Assembly: GCA_028710895.1 (NCBI GenBank)
Contig: JAQTTH010000005.1
Span: 1-64,000, forward strand
Direction: 5' to 3'
DNA from: Paludibacter sp.
GTDB lineage: Bacteria; Bacteroidota; Bacteroidia; Bacteroidales; Paludibacteraceae
Length of the DNA stretch: 64,000 nucleotides
Positions 50,947 through 59,459 of the stretch are shown in pieces. A model generated the notes under the pieces. That model had not been told where the DNA came from and made no database searches. It worked only from the letters and a program-made list of their open reading frames with translations. The translations under genes and the position numbers were made by a program. Position 1 is the stretch's first letter. The number at the start of each line of letters is the position of its first letter.

Positions 50947-53592
50947 ATGAGAAAAAGAATAATTATAACATTCTTATCAATTTTCTGCATAAGTATGCTC
51001 ACTTATGGTATTGATGGTTGGATTCGAATAAACCAACTTGGATATTTACCAAAAGCTCAAAAGAAAGCCATCCTTATCAGCGAATCTCAACAGGACATAA
51101 AAAACTTTAGTATTTACGATGCTTTGACCAATGAAGAGCTAGGCACCTTTACAAATGTCACAAACAAAGGTGAATTTGAATCTTTTGAAAGCACTTTCAT
51201 TCTTGATTTTTCTTCATTTCAGTCACAGGGTGCTTTTTACATAAAAGCCGGACTGATTTACTCTCCAACCATTTATATCAATAAAAACGTCTATCTTGGA
51301 ACTGCCGATTTTCTTGTAAAATTCATCCGCCAACAACGTTGGGGCTTTAACCCTGCATTAAACGACCTGACAATCCAATCCAATGATTATGAATCAACTG
51401 GGGATGAAAAAAACCAGAATGAGATCAACGAGAGTTCTACCACTCAAACGAAACCAAACAGTAGGCGAACAAAAAAAAATGAACAACAAAAATCATCTAC
51501 TGAACTAAATTATGTTGTTGTAAAGGGCGGTTGGCATAATGTATCTGATTTTGCACAATATGTAACAACCTCTGCAAATACAGTCTATCAACTTCTTTTT
51601 GCATACAAGCAAAATCCAAACTCGTTTGGGGATACTTTTGATGCAAGTGGTCAAGCAGGATCCAATGGAATACCCGATATCCTGGATGAAGCTAAATGGG
51701 GACTAGACTGGCTGTTGAAAATGAATCCGGCACCCAATGTTATGTACCATCAAATTGGTGACAAACAAAATTCAAGTACTACTCAACTTCTTTCCAACGA
51801 TGAAAATGCAACTGATTTAAATTTGGTGTTAGGACGCCCCGTTTATTTATCAACCGGAAAACCGCAAGGCACAACCAGCAGCAAAAATCGCACAACAGGT
51901 ATTGCTTCAATTGCCGGCAAATACGCTTCTGCATATGCATTAGGCTCTGAATTGCTATCAAGCTACTACCCCGCTTTTGCCGATTCTCTTGAAACTAAAG
52001 CGGCAGAATCATATGCCTTAGGCAAAGAATATCCGGGAGTTTGTCAAACTATTCCGGGAAATTCTACAAGTGTTTATGAAGAAGAAAACTGGTCGGATGA
52101 CATGGAACTGGCCGCAGCACAGCTTTATAGGTTGACTTACGATGGAAACTACCTGAAAGAAGCTGCCGGATATGGACACATGGAACCTATTACTCCCTGG
52201 ATGTGTTCGGATACGGCCAGATACTACCAATGGTATCCATTTATAAACCTCGGACATTATATGATGTCCGACGTGGAAAATCCCCGCTATAAAAAAGAGT
52301 TCTTCCAGAATATTCTCAACGGTATTCAACGAGCCAGTTTATCAGCTAAAGACAATCCATTCAATGTAGGAGTACCTATGATTCGTGCTTCGAACAATTT
52401 GGTCGTAGCATTGGCTACTCAATGCCGGCTTTATCGAAACATGACAAATGATTCTACATACATCGACATGGAGACTGCCTTAATTGACTGGTTATTTGGA
52501 CGAAATCCATGGGGAACCAGCATGATTGTCAATCTTCCCAGAACAGGCGACACACCTTCAAACCCGGGGTCAATATTGTGGAGCAACAATACCAGCCCGC
52601 TATCAGGTGGATTGATTAGTGGTCCTGTATCATCAAGCGTATTCAAAAACACCCCAGACGACCATCTATCGAAAGCTGATGCATACGAACGCTTACAGTC
52701 AGACTGGTCAGTTTACCACGATGATTATGCCGATTACGTTACAAACGAACCAACCCTGGATGGTACAGCTTCGCTCACCTATTTGCTTGCAAACAAGCAG
52801 TTGGAGGGTGTTCCCGAAAAAAATGCGGATAAAAATCAATATCAGAATGGGGGAATTATTCGCACAGACACAAGCAAGCAACAAATCAGTTTAGTCTTTT
52901 GTGGTAATGAGCTGGCTGATGGATACAAAACAATCCGTCAGACGCTAAAAAAACTCAATATTAAAGCCTCTTTCTTTTTTACCGGTGACTTTTATAGAAA
53001 CAGTAAATTTACAAGCGTAATAAAAGGGTTGCAGGAAGATGGCCATTATCTGGGTGCCAACTCTAATGAACATTTGCTTTATTGCTCGTTCCGAAACCGC
53101 GATTCATTATTGGTCGATAAAACGGAATTCATGAACGATATCAAAGACAATTATACTGAAATGGAGAAATTTGGTATCAAAAAGAATCAGGCACCATTTT
53201 TCTTTCCACCATACGAAATGCACAACGACAGCATAAGTCAATGGTGTAAGGAAATCGGCATCAACCTTATCAATATGACTCCGGGAACATTATCAAATAA
53301 CGATAATACCACACCGGAAATGCGCGACAAGTATTTTTCAAGCAATGAAATTTTCAACCGAATTTTACAATTGAGTGCAAAACAAGGCCTCAATGGTTAT
53401 ATTCTGATGTTTCATTTGGGAAGTGACAAACACAGGCAAGACAAGTTCTATCAACGACTTTACTCGTTGTTGGTCGAGCTTTCGAAAGTTGGTTATGATT
53501 TTGCAGATCTGTATCAGTCAACTGACATCGTTGACAAAAACATAGTAATATCGAATGACAAAAAAGATAAAAAACAAAAAAGGAAGAACTAA
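50947..53592 (+). CDS. GH9 glycoside hydrolase fused to a polysaccharide deacetylase-like domain
   Basis: 881 residues, signal peptide about 1-21. An N-terminal CelD-type Ig domain (24-112; IRINQLGYLPKAQKKAIL) precedes a GH9 (alpha/alpha)6 domain. A low-complexity Asn/Gln/Lys insert at about 150-187 separates two parts. The base motif DAGD of GH9 reads NVSD, keeping the catalytic Asp201 but losing the assisting Asp (Asn198). The acid Glu601 sits in VTNEPTLDG. The C-terminal NodB-like domain (about 645-865) lacks TFDDG: it reads VFCGNELADG, so its base is missing, although FFPPYE and LMFHLG remain. A cellulase-like or related beta-glucanase is likely, with the second domain possibly non-catalytic. 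Confidence 0.85.
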   Translation: MRKRIIITFLSIFCISMLTYGIDGWIRINQLGYLPKAQKKAILISESQQDIKNFSIYDALTNEELGTFTNVTNKGEFESFESTFILDFSSFQSQGAFYIKAGLIYSPTIYINKNVYLGTADFLVKFIRQQRWGFNPALNDLTIQSNDYESTGDEKNQNEINESSTTQTKPNSRRTKKNEQQKSSTELNYVVVKGGWHNVSDFAQYVTTSANTVYQLLFAYKQNPNSFGDTFDASGQAGSNGIPDILDEAKWGLDWLLKMNPAPNVMYHQIGDKQNSSTTQLLSNDENATDLNLVLGRPVYLSTGKPQGTTSSKNRTTGIASIAGKYASAYALGSELLSSYYPAFADSLETKAAESYALGKEYPGVCQTIPGNSTSVYEEENWSDDMELAAAQLYRLTYDGNYLKEAAGYGHMEPITPWMCSDTARYYQWYPFINLGHYMMSDVENPRYKKEFFQNILNGIQRASLSAKDNPFNVGVPMIRASNNLVVALATQCRLYRNMTNDSTYIDMETALIDWLFGRNPWGTSMIVNLPRTGDTPSNPGSILWSNNTSPLSGGLISGPVSSSVFKNTPDDHLSKADAYERLQSDWSVYHDDYADYVTNEPTLDGTASLTYLLANKQLEGVPEKNADKNQYQNGGIIRTDTSKQQISLVFCGNELADGYKTIRQTLKKLNIKASFFFTGDFYRNSKFTSVIKGLQEDGHYLGANSNEHLLYCSFRNRDSLLVDKTEFMNDIKDNYTEMEKFGIKKNQAPFFFPPYEMHNDSISQWCKEIGINLINMTPGTLSNNDNTTPEMRDKYFSSNEIFNRILQLSAKQGLNGYILMFHLGSDKHRQDKFYQRLYSLLVELSKVGYDFADLYQSTDIVDKNIVISNDKKDKKQKRKN

Positions 53593-53607
53593 AACGTTCT
53601 TCCTTTT
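53578..53607 (+). terminator. Terminator overlapping the GH9 stop codon
   Basis: 12-bp stem (53578-53589 with 53596-53607). The stop codon TAA of the GH9 gene lies at the stem end and in the loop. T-rich sequence follows on the plus strand, and an A run on the other side may serve tRNA-His on the minus strand. Confidence 0.8.
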
Positions 53608-53626
53608 GTTTGCAAAAAATTGAGTG

Positions 53627-53701
53627 GGTGGGAGACGGGGCTCGAACCCGCGACTTTCGGAACCACAAACCGACGCTCTAACCAACTGAGCTACAACCAC
53701 C
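53627..53701 (-). tRNA. tRNA-His(GTG), with stem mismatches
   Basis: Minus-strand cloverleaf with anticodon loop TTGTGGT (GTG), T-loop TTCGAGC, discriminator C and the His-specific extra G at -1 (complement of 53701). Three stem positions do not pair: 5-68 (U-C) and 6-67 (U-U) in the acceptor, and 31-39 (U-U) closing the anticodon stem. It may still work, or it may be decaying. Confidence 0.88.
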
Positions 53702-53815
53702 GTGTTTTGCGAGTGCAAAGATAATACAGCATTTGATTTTACACAACTTTTTCTTTTGAAAAATCAAACAAATTTTTCAAACAGCTAACTACCAACGACA
53801 AATAAATAATTATAA

Positions 53816-54502
53816 ATGAAATTTTATATCGCCAATACGGATTTAGACACTCAAATTACCGAAATTAAGAAAACAATCCGCTTATCGATGAATGGTGTTG
53901 TAGCCGACCAAATGACCCAACGCGGCATTATCTACAAGAAAAATTACGGCGTCGCCATTCCGCGCATAAAAGAAATTGCCCTGAGATATACTCCCAATCA
54001 TGATCTGGCGCAACGACTTTGGGCATTGAATATCCGCGAGACAATGATAATGGCAACTCTTTTGGAGCCTGTTGATAAGTTCACTCCCGAAATTGCACAA
54101 GCCTGGATTGAGAACTTCAATCAGATAGAAATTATAGAACAAATCAACATGAACTTGTTCTCAAAACTTCCGTTTGCAGCCTCACTTGCTGCCGAATTGA
54201 TACAAGCCGAAAAAACATGGAAGCAAGTTGCCGGATTTATTCTTATAGCCAGAATAGCCAATAGATTTAATCGGGATGAAATAAGTCTCATTGTGGAAAT
54301 TGCGGATAAATTATCAATCACACCTGATTTACACTTGTATAAATCAATTGGACTATGTTTGAGTAGACTTTGCCGAAAAGACAGGGAAATAGCAACTTAC
54401 ATTCTGAAAGAAACAGAAAACTATTCCGTCGATTCAGCAATTTCGCGACAATATATATCGAATGAAGTAAAACAAGAAATATTATTTTTGAACATTTTAT
54501 AG
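53816..54502 (+). CDS. AlkD-like DNA alkylation repair (HEAT) protein
   Basis: 228 residues, all alpha-helical, matching the DNA alkylation repair/AlkD-like HEAT-repeat family. Recognisable segments are KKNYGVAIPRIKEIALRY near the N-terminus and LAQRLWALNIRETMIMATLL. AlkD itself removes bulky cationic 3- and 7-alkylpurines. I cannot confirm the catalytic Trp/Asp/Arg set here, so a structural or non-enzymatic role is possible. Confidence 0.8.
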   Translation: MKFYIANTDLDTQITEIKKTIRLSMNGVVADQMTQRGIIYKKNYGVAIPRIKEIALRYTPNHDLAQRLWALNIRETMIMATLLEPVDKFTPEIAQAWIENFNQIEIIEQINMNLFSKLPFAASLAAELIQAEKTWKQVAGFILIARIANRFNRDEISLIVEIADKLSITPDLHLYKSIGLCLSRLCRKDREIATYILKETENYSVDSAISRQYISNEVKQEILFLNIL

Positions 54503-54550
54503 CAAAAAACAGTGTAAAAGTTGTACTTTTGTTGGTCACTTTTTAAATAG

Positions 54551-55051
54551 ATGGGAGAAGAAAATTCATACGAAGCCATTCATGAGTATTTCACAAAATA
54601 CCTGAGAGAGCATAAACACAGGCGAACACCCGAACGTTATGCTATTTTGGAACATGTTTATTCGTACGAAGGGCATTTCAATGCTGATATTCTGTACAAC
54701 CTGATGAAGCAGGATTACCGGGTAAGTTTAGCCACCATTTACAATTCACTTGATCTATTAGTGGAGTGTAAATTGATTATCAAGCATCAGCTAGGAAATC
54801 AGTATGCTCAGTATGAAAGAGCTTTTGGAAACAACAATTTACATCATCATTTGATATGCACCAATTGTGGAAAAGTGAAGGAATTCTCGGACAAACCAAT
54901 CAGAGTTGCAATTCAAAGTAAAGCATTTGTACATTTTAAGATGTCGCATTATTCACTCTACCTATACGGAATTTGCGGGAAGTGTAAAGATGAACTCAAA
55001 AAAGGCATAATTCATATCCCCAGATTTACTGAGGATAGTGATGATTTCTGA
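54551..55051 (+). CDS. Fur family metalloregulator
   Basis: 166 residues. The winged helix (about 15-85; RRTPERYAILEHVYS, SLATIYNSLDLL) and C-terminal dimer domain contain two CxxC pairs (Cys103/Cys106 and Cys142/Cys145) for structural zinc and a histidine cluster NNLHHH. Fur, PerR or Zur specificity cannot be decided. It sits 38 nt upstream of purA, an arrangement I have seen in other Bacteroidetes. A -7-like box TACTTTTG lies at 54524-54531, only 20 bases before the start. Confidence 0.87.
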   Translation: MGEENSYEAIHEYFTKYLREHKHRRTPERYAILEHVYSYEGHFNADILYNLMKQDYRVSLATIYNSLDLLVECKLIIKHQLGNQYAQYERAFGNNNLHHHLICTNCGKVKEFSDKPIRVAIQSKAFVHFKMSHYSLYLYGICGKCKDELKKGIIHIPRFTEDSDDF

Positions 55052-55089
55052 ATTCCAGCAATATGAAATAAATAATTATATATAATCGA

Positions 55090-56358
55090 ATGAAAGTAGA
55101 TGTTTTATTAGGTCTCCAGTGGGGGGATGAAGGAAAAGGAAAAGTAGTAGACGTGCTTACACCTAACTACGACCTTGTTACCCGTTTTCAGGGTGGTCCG
55201 AATGCCGGGCACACACTCGAATTTGAAGGAAAGAAATTTGTTTTACGCTCAATTCCTTCGGGCATTTTTCAGGGCGACAAAATAAATGTAATTGGTAATG
55301 GTGTTGTTCTCGACCCGGCACTTTTCAAAGCGGAGGTAGATGCATTACAGGAATCCGGTCATCCATTGACCGAACGTCTGAAGATTTCGAAAAAAGCGCA
55401 TTTAATTTTACCAACTCACCGATTGCTTGATGCAGCTTATGAATCAGCCAAAGGAAGCGGAAAGATTGGTACAACCGGAAAAGGTATCGGACCAACTTAC
55501 ACAGACAAAGTAAGCCGCAATGGCGTACGTGTAGGTGACATTCTACATAACTTCGACGAAAAATACAAAGCAGCAGTCGAGCGTCACAAAGAAATACTGA
55601 AACAGTACAATTTTGAATACGACCTTCCTGCACTTGAAAAAGCATGGTTCGAAGGCATTGAATGTATTAAACAATTCGAATTGATTGACAGCGAACATTA
55701 CGTAAACAACGAAATGAAAGCCGGCAAAAAAGTATTAGCCGAAGGTGCTCAGGGAACTATGCTCGATATCGATTTTGGGTCTTATCCTTTTGTTACTTCA
55801 TCCAATACAATTTGTGCAGGTGCCTGTACAGGTCTTGGAGTTGCTCCGGGAAACATTGGTCAGGTATTTGGCATTTTCAAAGCCTATTGTACCCGCGTTG
55901 GTAGTGGCCCCTTCCCTACCGAGTTGTTCGACGAAACAGGCGATACCATGCGTAAAATTGGTTTTGAATTTGGGTCTGTTACAGGTCGTCCACGCCGTTG
56001 TGGCTGGATTGACTTAGTTGCGTTGAAATATGCCGTTATGATTAATGGTGTTACCCAACTGATTATGATGAAAAGTGACGTAATGGATGCTTTTGAAACA
56101 ATCAAAGCTTGCGTGGCATACAAAATTGACGGACAAGAGGTAGAACAATTCCCTTACGACCTGAATGACGGAGCAGAACCCGTTTACGTGGAACTTGCGG
56201 GTTGGAAAACAGACATGACAAAAATGCAAAGCGAAGATGAATTTCCGGAAGAATTCAATGCTTACATCAATTTTCTGGAAGAAGAGCTGGAAGTGCCAAT
56301 TAAAATTGTTTCAGTAGGACCAGACCGCGCTCAAACTATTATTCGTTACGAAGAATAA
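55090..56358 (+). CDS. purA: Adenylosuccinate synthetase
   Basis: Makes adenylosuccinate from IMP, aspartate and GTP. The GTP-binding loop LQWGDEGKGK has catalytic Asp13, and His41 lies in PNAGHTLEFEG. IGTTGKGIGPTYTDK and GTMLDIDFGSYPFVTSS are further signatures. Length 422 is typical. It is probably co-transcribed with the upstream Fur-family gene, linking purine synthesis to metal or redox state. Confidence 0.97.
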   Translation: MKVDVLLGLQWGDEGKGKVVDVLTPNYDLVTRFQGGPNAGHTLEFEGKKFVLRSIPSGIFQGDKINVIGNGVVLDPALFKAEVDALQESGHPLTERLKISKKAHLILPTHRLLDAAYESAKGSGKIGTTGKGIGPTYTDKVSRNGVRVGDILHNFDEKYKAAVERHKEILKQYNFEYDLPALEKAWFEGIECIKQFELIDSEHYVNNEMKAGKKVLAEGAQGTMLDIDFGSYPFVTSSNTICAGACTGLGVAPGNIGQVFGIFKAYCTRVGSGPFPTELFDETGDTMRKIGFEFGSVTGRPRRCGWIDLVALKYAVMINGVTQLIMMKSDVMDAFETIKACVAYKIDGQEVEQFPYDLNDGAEPVYVELAGWKTDMTKMQSEDEFPEEFNAYINFLEEELEVPIKIVSVGPDRAQTIIRYEE

Positions 56359-56376
56359 AAAATAATACAGATTACA

Positions 56377-56435
56377 AACAACAGTCAACGTATAGCAGTG
56401 AACAGTCTGTATGCGTTGGCTGTTGTTGTTTCATA
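56377..56435 (+). terminator. Hairpin after purA
   Basis: 14-bp stem with one G-U pair (56377-56390 with 56414-56427), followed by a weak T tract. It is likely the purA terminator. Confidence 0.6.
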
Positions 56436-56510
56436 GCTTTTCATGACAAAAAGTCTTCTGGCAAGAAATTTGAAGTGATGCAGGCTCAAACAAATTAAAA
56501 ACTAAGAATT

Positions 56511-57194
56511 ATGTTTATAGGTTATATTATCTTCGGTGTATTTGCTTTAATCAGTTGGATGATTTCAAGCAATTTAAAATCAAAATTTGAACGATACTCC
56601 CGCATTCCAATTCAACGAGGCATGACAGGAAAAGATGTTGCACAAAAAATGTTACGTGATCATGGTATTTTCGATGTACAGGTTATCTCTACCAACGGAC
56701 ATTTAACCGACCACTACAATCCTACAGACAAAACAGTAAACCTGAGCGAAAACGTATATGGTTCGTGCAGTGTAGCCGCAGCTGCTATTGCTGCTCACGA
56801 ATGTGGACACGCTGTTCAGCATTCCTATGCTTATGCACCACTTACTTTACGATCGAAACTTGTACCGGTTGTTAGCTTTGCCTCTAATTGGGTACAATGG
56901 ATTTTATTGGCCGGAATACTTCTCATTAAAGTATTTCCACAACTGATGTTATTTGGTATTGTTTTATTTGCGGCAACAACTATTTTCAGCTTCATAACAC
57001 TCCCGGTTGAAATCAATGCCAGTTCTCGCGCATTAGCCTGGTTGGAGTCGGCAGGCATAACCAACTACGAAACACACGATCAAGCTAAGGACGCGCTTAA
57101 AACAGCTGCTTACACCTATGTAGTTGCTGCATTGGGATCATTAGCAACGCTTGTTTACTACATTATGCTTTATTTGGGTGGAAGTCGAAGATAA
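56511..57194 (+). CDS. Membrane zinc metallopeptidase, YugP family
   Basis: 227 residues. An N-terminal transmembrane helix is followed by the zinc motif HECGH (His96, Glu97, His100) in AAAAIAAHECGHAVQH, then two or three hydrophobic helices and the third-ligand region LPVEINASSRA. It matches the neutral zinc metallopeptidase family PF04298. The natural substrate is unknown. The leader from about 56360 shows no further gene. Confidence 0.9.
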   Translation: MFIGYIIFGVFALISWMISSNLKSKFERYSRIPIQRGMTGKDVAQKMLRDHGIFDVQVISTNGHLTDHYNPTDKTVNLSENVYGSCSVAAAAIAAHECGHAVQHSYAYAPLTLRSKLVPVVSFASNWVQWILLAGILLIKVFPQLMLFGIVLFAATTIFSFITLPVEINASSRALAWLESAGITNYETHDQAKDALKTAAYTYVVAALGSLATLVYYIMLYLGGSRR

Positions 57195-57232
57195 TTCATA
57201 GTTGACAGTTAATAGCCTTGCAATGAGAAAAA

Positions 57233-57273
57233 TAAAAGAGGAAATAAGAAATTATTTCCTCTTTTATAGTTTT
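57233..57273 (+). terminator. Terminator of the zinc peptidase gene
   Basis: Perfect 15-bp stem (57233-57247 with 57252-57266), GAAA loop and a following T run. It isolates the peptidase from tRNA-Arg. Confidence 0.88.
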
Positions 57274-57320
57274 TGAGGTATTTGCGATTATTCAATCTTT
57301 TCGGAATTGGAATAATTTGT

Positions 57321-57328
57321 TACCTTTG
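57321..57328 (+). promoter_or_regulatory. -7 element of tRNA-Arg
   Basis: TACCTTTG matches TAnnTTTG and lies 12 bases before the tRNA. A good -33 TTTG at the right distance is not evident. Confidence 0.5.
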
Positions 57329-57340
57329 CAGTCGCAAAAA

Positions 57341-57414
57341 GGCTCCGTAGCTCAGCTGTATAGAGCGTCAGATTCCGGTTCTGAAGGTCATGGGTTAGAA
57401 TCCCATCGGGGTCA
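57341..57414 (+). tRNA. tRNA-Arg(CCG), integration target
   Basis: Complete 74-nt cloverleaf: acceptor GGCTCCG/CGGGGTC, anticodon loop TTCCGGT giving CCG, discriminator A and no encoded CCA. The T-loop reads TTAGAAT instead of TTCGAAT and the D-loop AGCTGTATA has U at position 19. The universal G19-C56 contact is therefore U19-A56, a compensated change. A recombinase gene lies 268 bases downstream, so the 3' end is the probable attachment core. Confidence 0.95.
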
Positions 57415-57449
57415 CGAAATGAAACGACAGTTTCAGACAACAGTAAGTC

Positions 57450-57486
57450 AAACCATTCTAAATCATTGATTTGGAATGGTTTTTTC
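57450..57486 (+). terminator. Terminator after tRNA-Arg
   Basis: 9-bp stem (57450-57458 with 57474-57482), extended by AT pairs, then a T run. The rest of 57415-57682 shows no gene. Confidence 0.8.
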
Positions 57487-57682
57487 TTTTGCTCTAAGTC
57501 AGTAAAAGACACTTTTCAACCTCAAAACGCCAATAAATCGTTACCAATTCGTTACCTGTTTTTATCCTTCAATATTAGGTAACGATTTAATAAATTTGTC
57601 CTAGCTATTTCCATAATTGTCAGCAGTTTGTCCGCTGAACTTTCATAGGTAATATTTATTTTCAACCCATAAATTTTATGTT

Positions 57683-58900
57683 ATGAAGTCAACGTACAGA
57701 GTACTTTTCTACTTAAAGAAAAATGCCATTCTAAAGAATGGAAAGACAATTATCATGATCCGTATAACAATTAACGGAGAAATTGCACAGTTAAGTTCTA
57801 AGCTTCAGGTAAATCCTGATTCTTGGGATGTAAAGACAGGAAAGGTCAAAGGAAGGGCAGCCGAAGCAAACAACATTAACCGGCAACTGGACAACCTAAA
57901 AGCTGCTATTGACAAAGCGTACACAAAACAATTTGACGAATTTGGCTATGTTACCCCCGAAAAAATCAAGAATACTATTTTGGGAATAGACCGAAAGTAC
58001 AAAACACTCCTGGAGTATTTCGACATGCACAACAAACAGTATGCTATGAAAATTGGTTATTCAACTTCGAACATAACCTACAACCGTTATCTCTTATTAA
58101 GAGAACGCCTTGAGTTTTTCATGAAAGAGCATTATAATATTTCTGATATTGATATTAATGAAGTGACTCCTGTTTTTTTAGATAGCTTTTATATCCACAT
58201 TCGCAATCAATACAATAGCGCACACAACAACGCCATGAAAGCCATGCAAAGGCTCCGGAAGATATTTTATTTCGCAAAAAACACAGGACTTAATATCCCC
58301 GATCCATTCTGGGATTTCAATATTGGCTTTGAAACTGCAGAAAGAGATTTCCTTAGTCAAAAAGAAATTGAGACTATTCAAAGCAAACAATTTGTATCTA
58401 AAAGAGTGGAACAAGTAAGGGATTTATTCATTTTCTGTTGCTATACAGGACTTTCATATATTGATTTATGCAATTTGAAAGATTCCAACATTCATGCCGC
58501 ATTTGACAACAGCTTATGGATTATGAGTAAACGCCAGAAAACAAATGTCCAATTTAATGTTCGACTGCTTAATACTCCGATACAAATACTCGACAAATAC
58601 AAGGGAAGTCAAAAGGACGGCAAGATATTACCTGTTATCTCCAATCAAAAATTAAATGAATACCTGAAAGAAATAGGAGATTTATGTAGTATTACAAAAA
58701 ATCTCACGTTTCACATGGCCAGACATACATTTGCCACTACGATTGCTTTATCAAATGGAGTACCCATTGAAACAGTATCCAAGATGCTCGGGCATAAAAG
58801 TATCAAGACTACTCAGATTTACGCGAAAATAACTGACATAAAAATGAGTAATGACATGCAAAAACTTTCAGAGATAATTGATAAAGAAATAGCATGTTAG
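57683..58900 (+). CDS. Tyrosine recombinase / integrase (Bacteroides type)
   Basis: 405 residues. An arm-binding domain (1-90), a SAM-like core-binding domain (about 105-205) and a catalytic domain with Lys286, His344-x2-Arg347 (HMARHTF), His371 (LGHKS) and nucleophile Tyr380 (TQIYAKI). The first catalytic Arg is Ser258 (YTGLSYIDL), a substitution also known in IntDOT and relatives, so the enzyme can be active. It reads away from tRNA-Arg. It should excise and insert the element that occupies the right end of the window. Confidence 0.93.
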   Translation: MKSTYRVLFYLKKNAILKNGKTIIMIRITINGEIAQLSSKLQVNPDSWDVKTGKVKGRAAEANNINRQLDNLKAAIDKAYTKQFDEFGYVTPEKIKNTILGIDRKYKTLLEYFDMHNKQYAMKIGYSTSNITYNRYLLLRERLEFFMKEHYNISDIDINEVTPVFLDSFYIHIRNQYNSAHNNAMKAMQRLRKIFYFAKNTGLNIPDPFWDFNIGFETAERDFLSQKEIETIQSKQFVSKRVEQVRDLFIFCCYTGLSYIDLCNLKDSNIHAAFDNSLWIMSKRQKTNVQFNVRLLNTPIQILDKYKGSQKDGKILPVISNQKLNEYLKEIGDLCSITKNLTFHMARHTFATTIALSNGVPIETVSKMLGHKSIKTTQIYAKITDIKMSNDMQKLSEIIDKEIAC

Positions 58901-58926
58901 ACACATTAAAACAATTCAACAAAAAA

Positions 58927-58947
58927 CTGGTCACAATTTGTGACCAG
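58927..58947. repeat. 21-bp inverted repeat after the integrase
   Basis: CTGGTCACAA and TTGTGACCAG mirror each other around a single base. No T run follows, so it looks more like a protein site than a terminator. Confidence 0.6.
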
Positions 58948-59016
58948 CTTCCTGAAAATCTAAAGAGACATTTGACATTGTAGTAAAAAAGTGTGTTTTA
59001 TCCGAAAAATAAGAGA

Positions 59017-59047
59017 AGCTGTATTGTTCCACCAATACGGCTTTTTT
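59017..59047 (+). terminator. Terminator of the integrase unit
   Basis: 10-bp stem with one G-U pair (59017-59026 with 59033-59042) and a T6 tail. Confidence 0.85.
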
Positions 59048-59104
59048 CATACACTATGTAGGGCGTTGATATGGCTTTGCCATACTTCATCCATACATGA
59101 GGAA

Positions 59105-59302
59105 CTATCCCGCTATGAACGGGGCAACCTGGTCAATTTCTAATCCTGTGTACCGACAGAATTCGTCTACTGTTACGAACTGGTGTTCTTCTTTTTTGTA
59201 GCATTCTTTTATCTTAGCTAGCAACAACCTACCATAACGTTCACTCTTTCCTGTGATACGTTGGATATCTTTCGGATAGATACAAATACGTTTCACTTCC
59301 AT
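59105..59302 (-). CDS. Small conserved protein, helix-turn-helix-like
   Basis: 65 residues from the ATG at 59302 (a TTG at 59323 would add seven). It contains RICIYPKDIQRITGKSERYG and a C-terminal HQFVTVDEFCRYTGLE. I recognise this as a family seen in many Bacteroidetes accessory regions, of unknown function. The helix pattern resembles a short DNA-binding domain or excisionase, which would fit beside an integrase. It is divergent from the 250-residue gene. Confidence 0.68.
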   Translation of the reverse strand: MEVKRICIYPKDIQRITGKSERYGRLLLAKIKECYKKEEHQFVTVDEFCRYTGLEIDQVAPFIAG

Positions 59303-59425
59303 TTCTTTTACTATTTTATGCAAAAATACAAATTTTATCCATACTCAAATACGTCTGTTTTGGAAAAAACGGAAAGGATAGTCAAAGGCGGAAGTGCCTG
59401 TGTTATAAAATGGTATTTACAACTA

Positions 59426-59433
59426 TACTTTTG
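59426..59433 (+). promoter_or_regulatory. -7 element for the 59460-60758 gene set
   Basis: TACTTTTG, a full match to TAnnTTTG, 26 bases before the ATG at 59460. No clear -33 box. Confidence 0.5.
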
Positions 59434-59459
59434 TCCAATAATTTTAAAACATAGTAATT

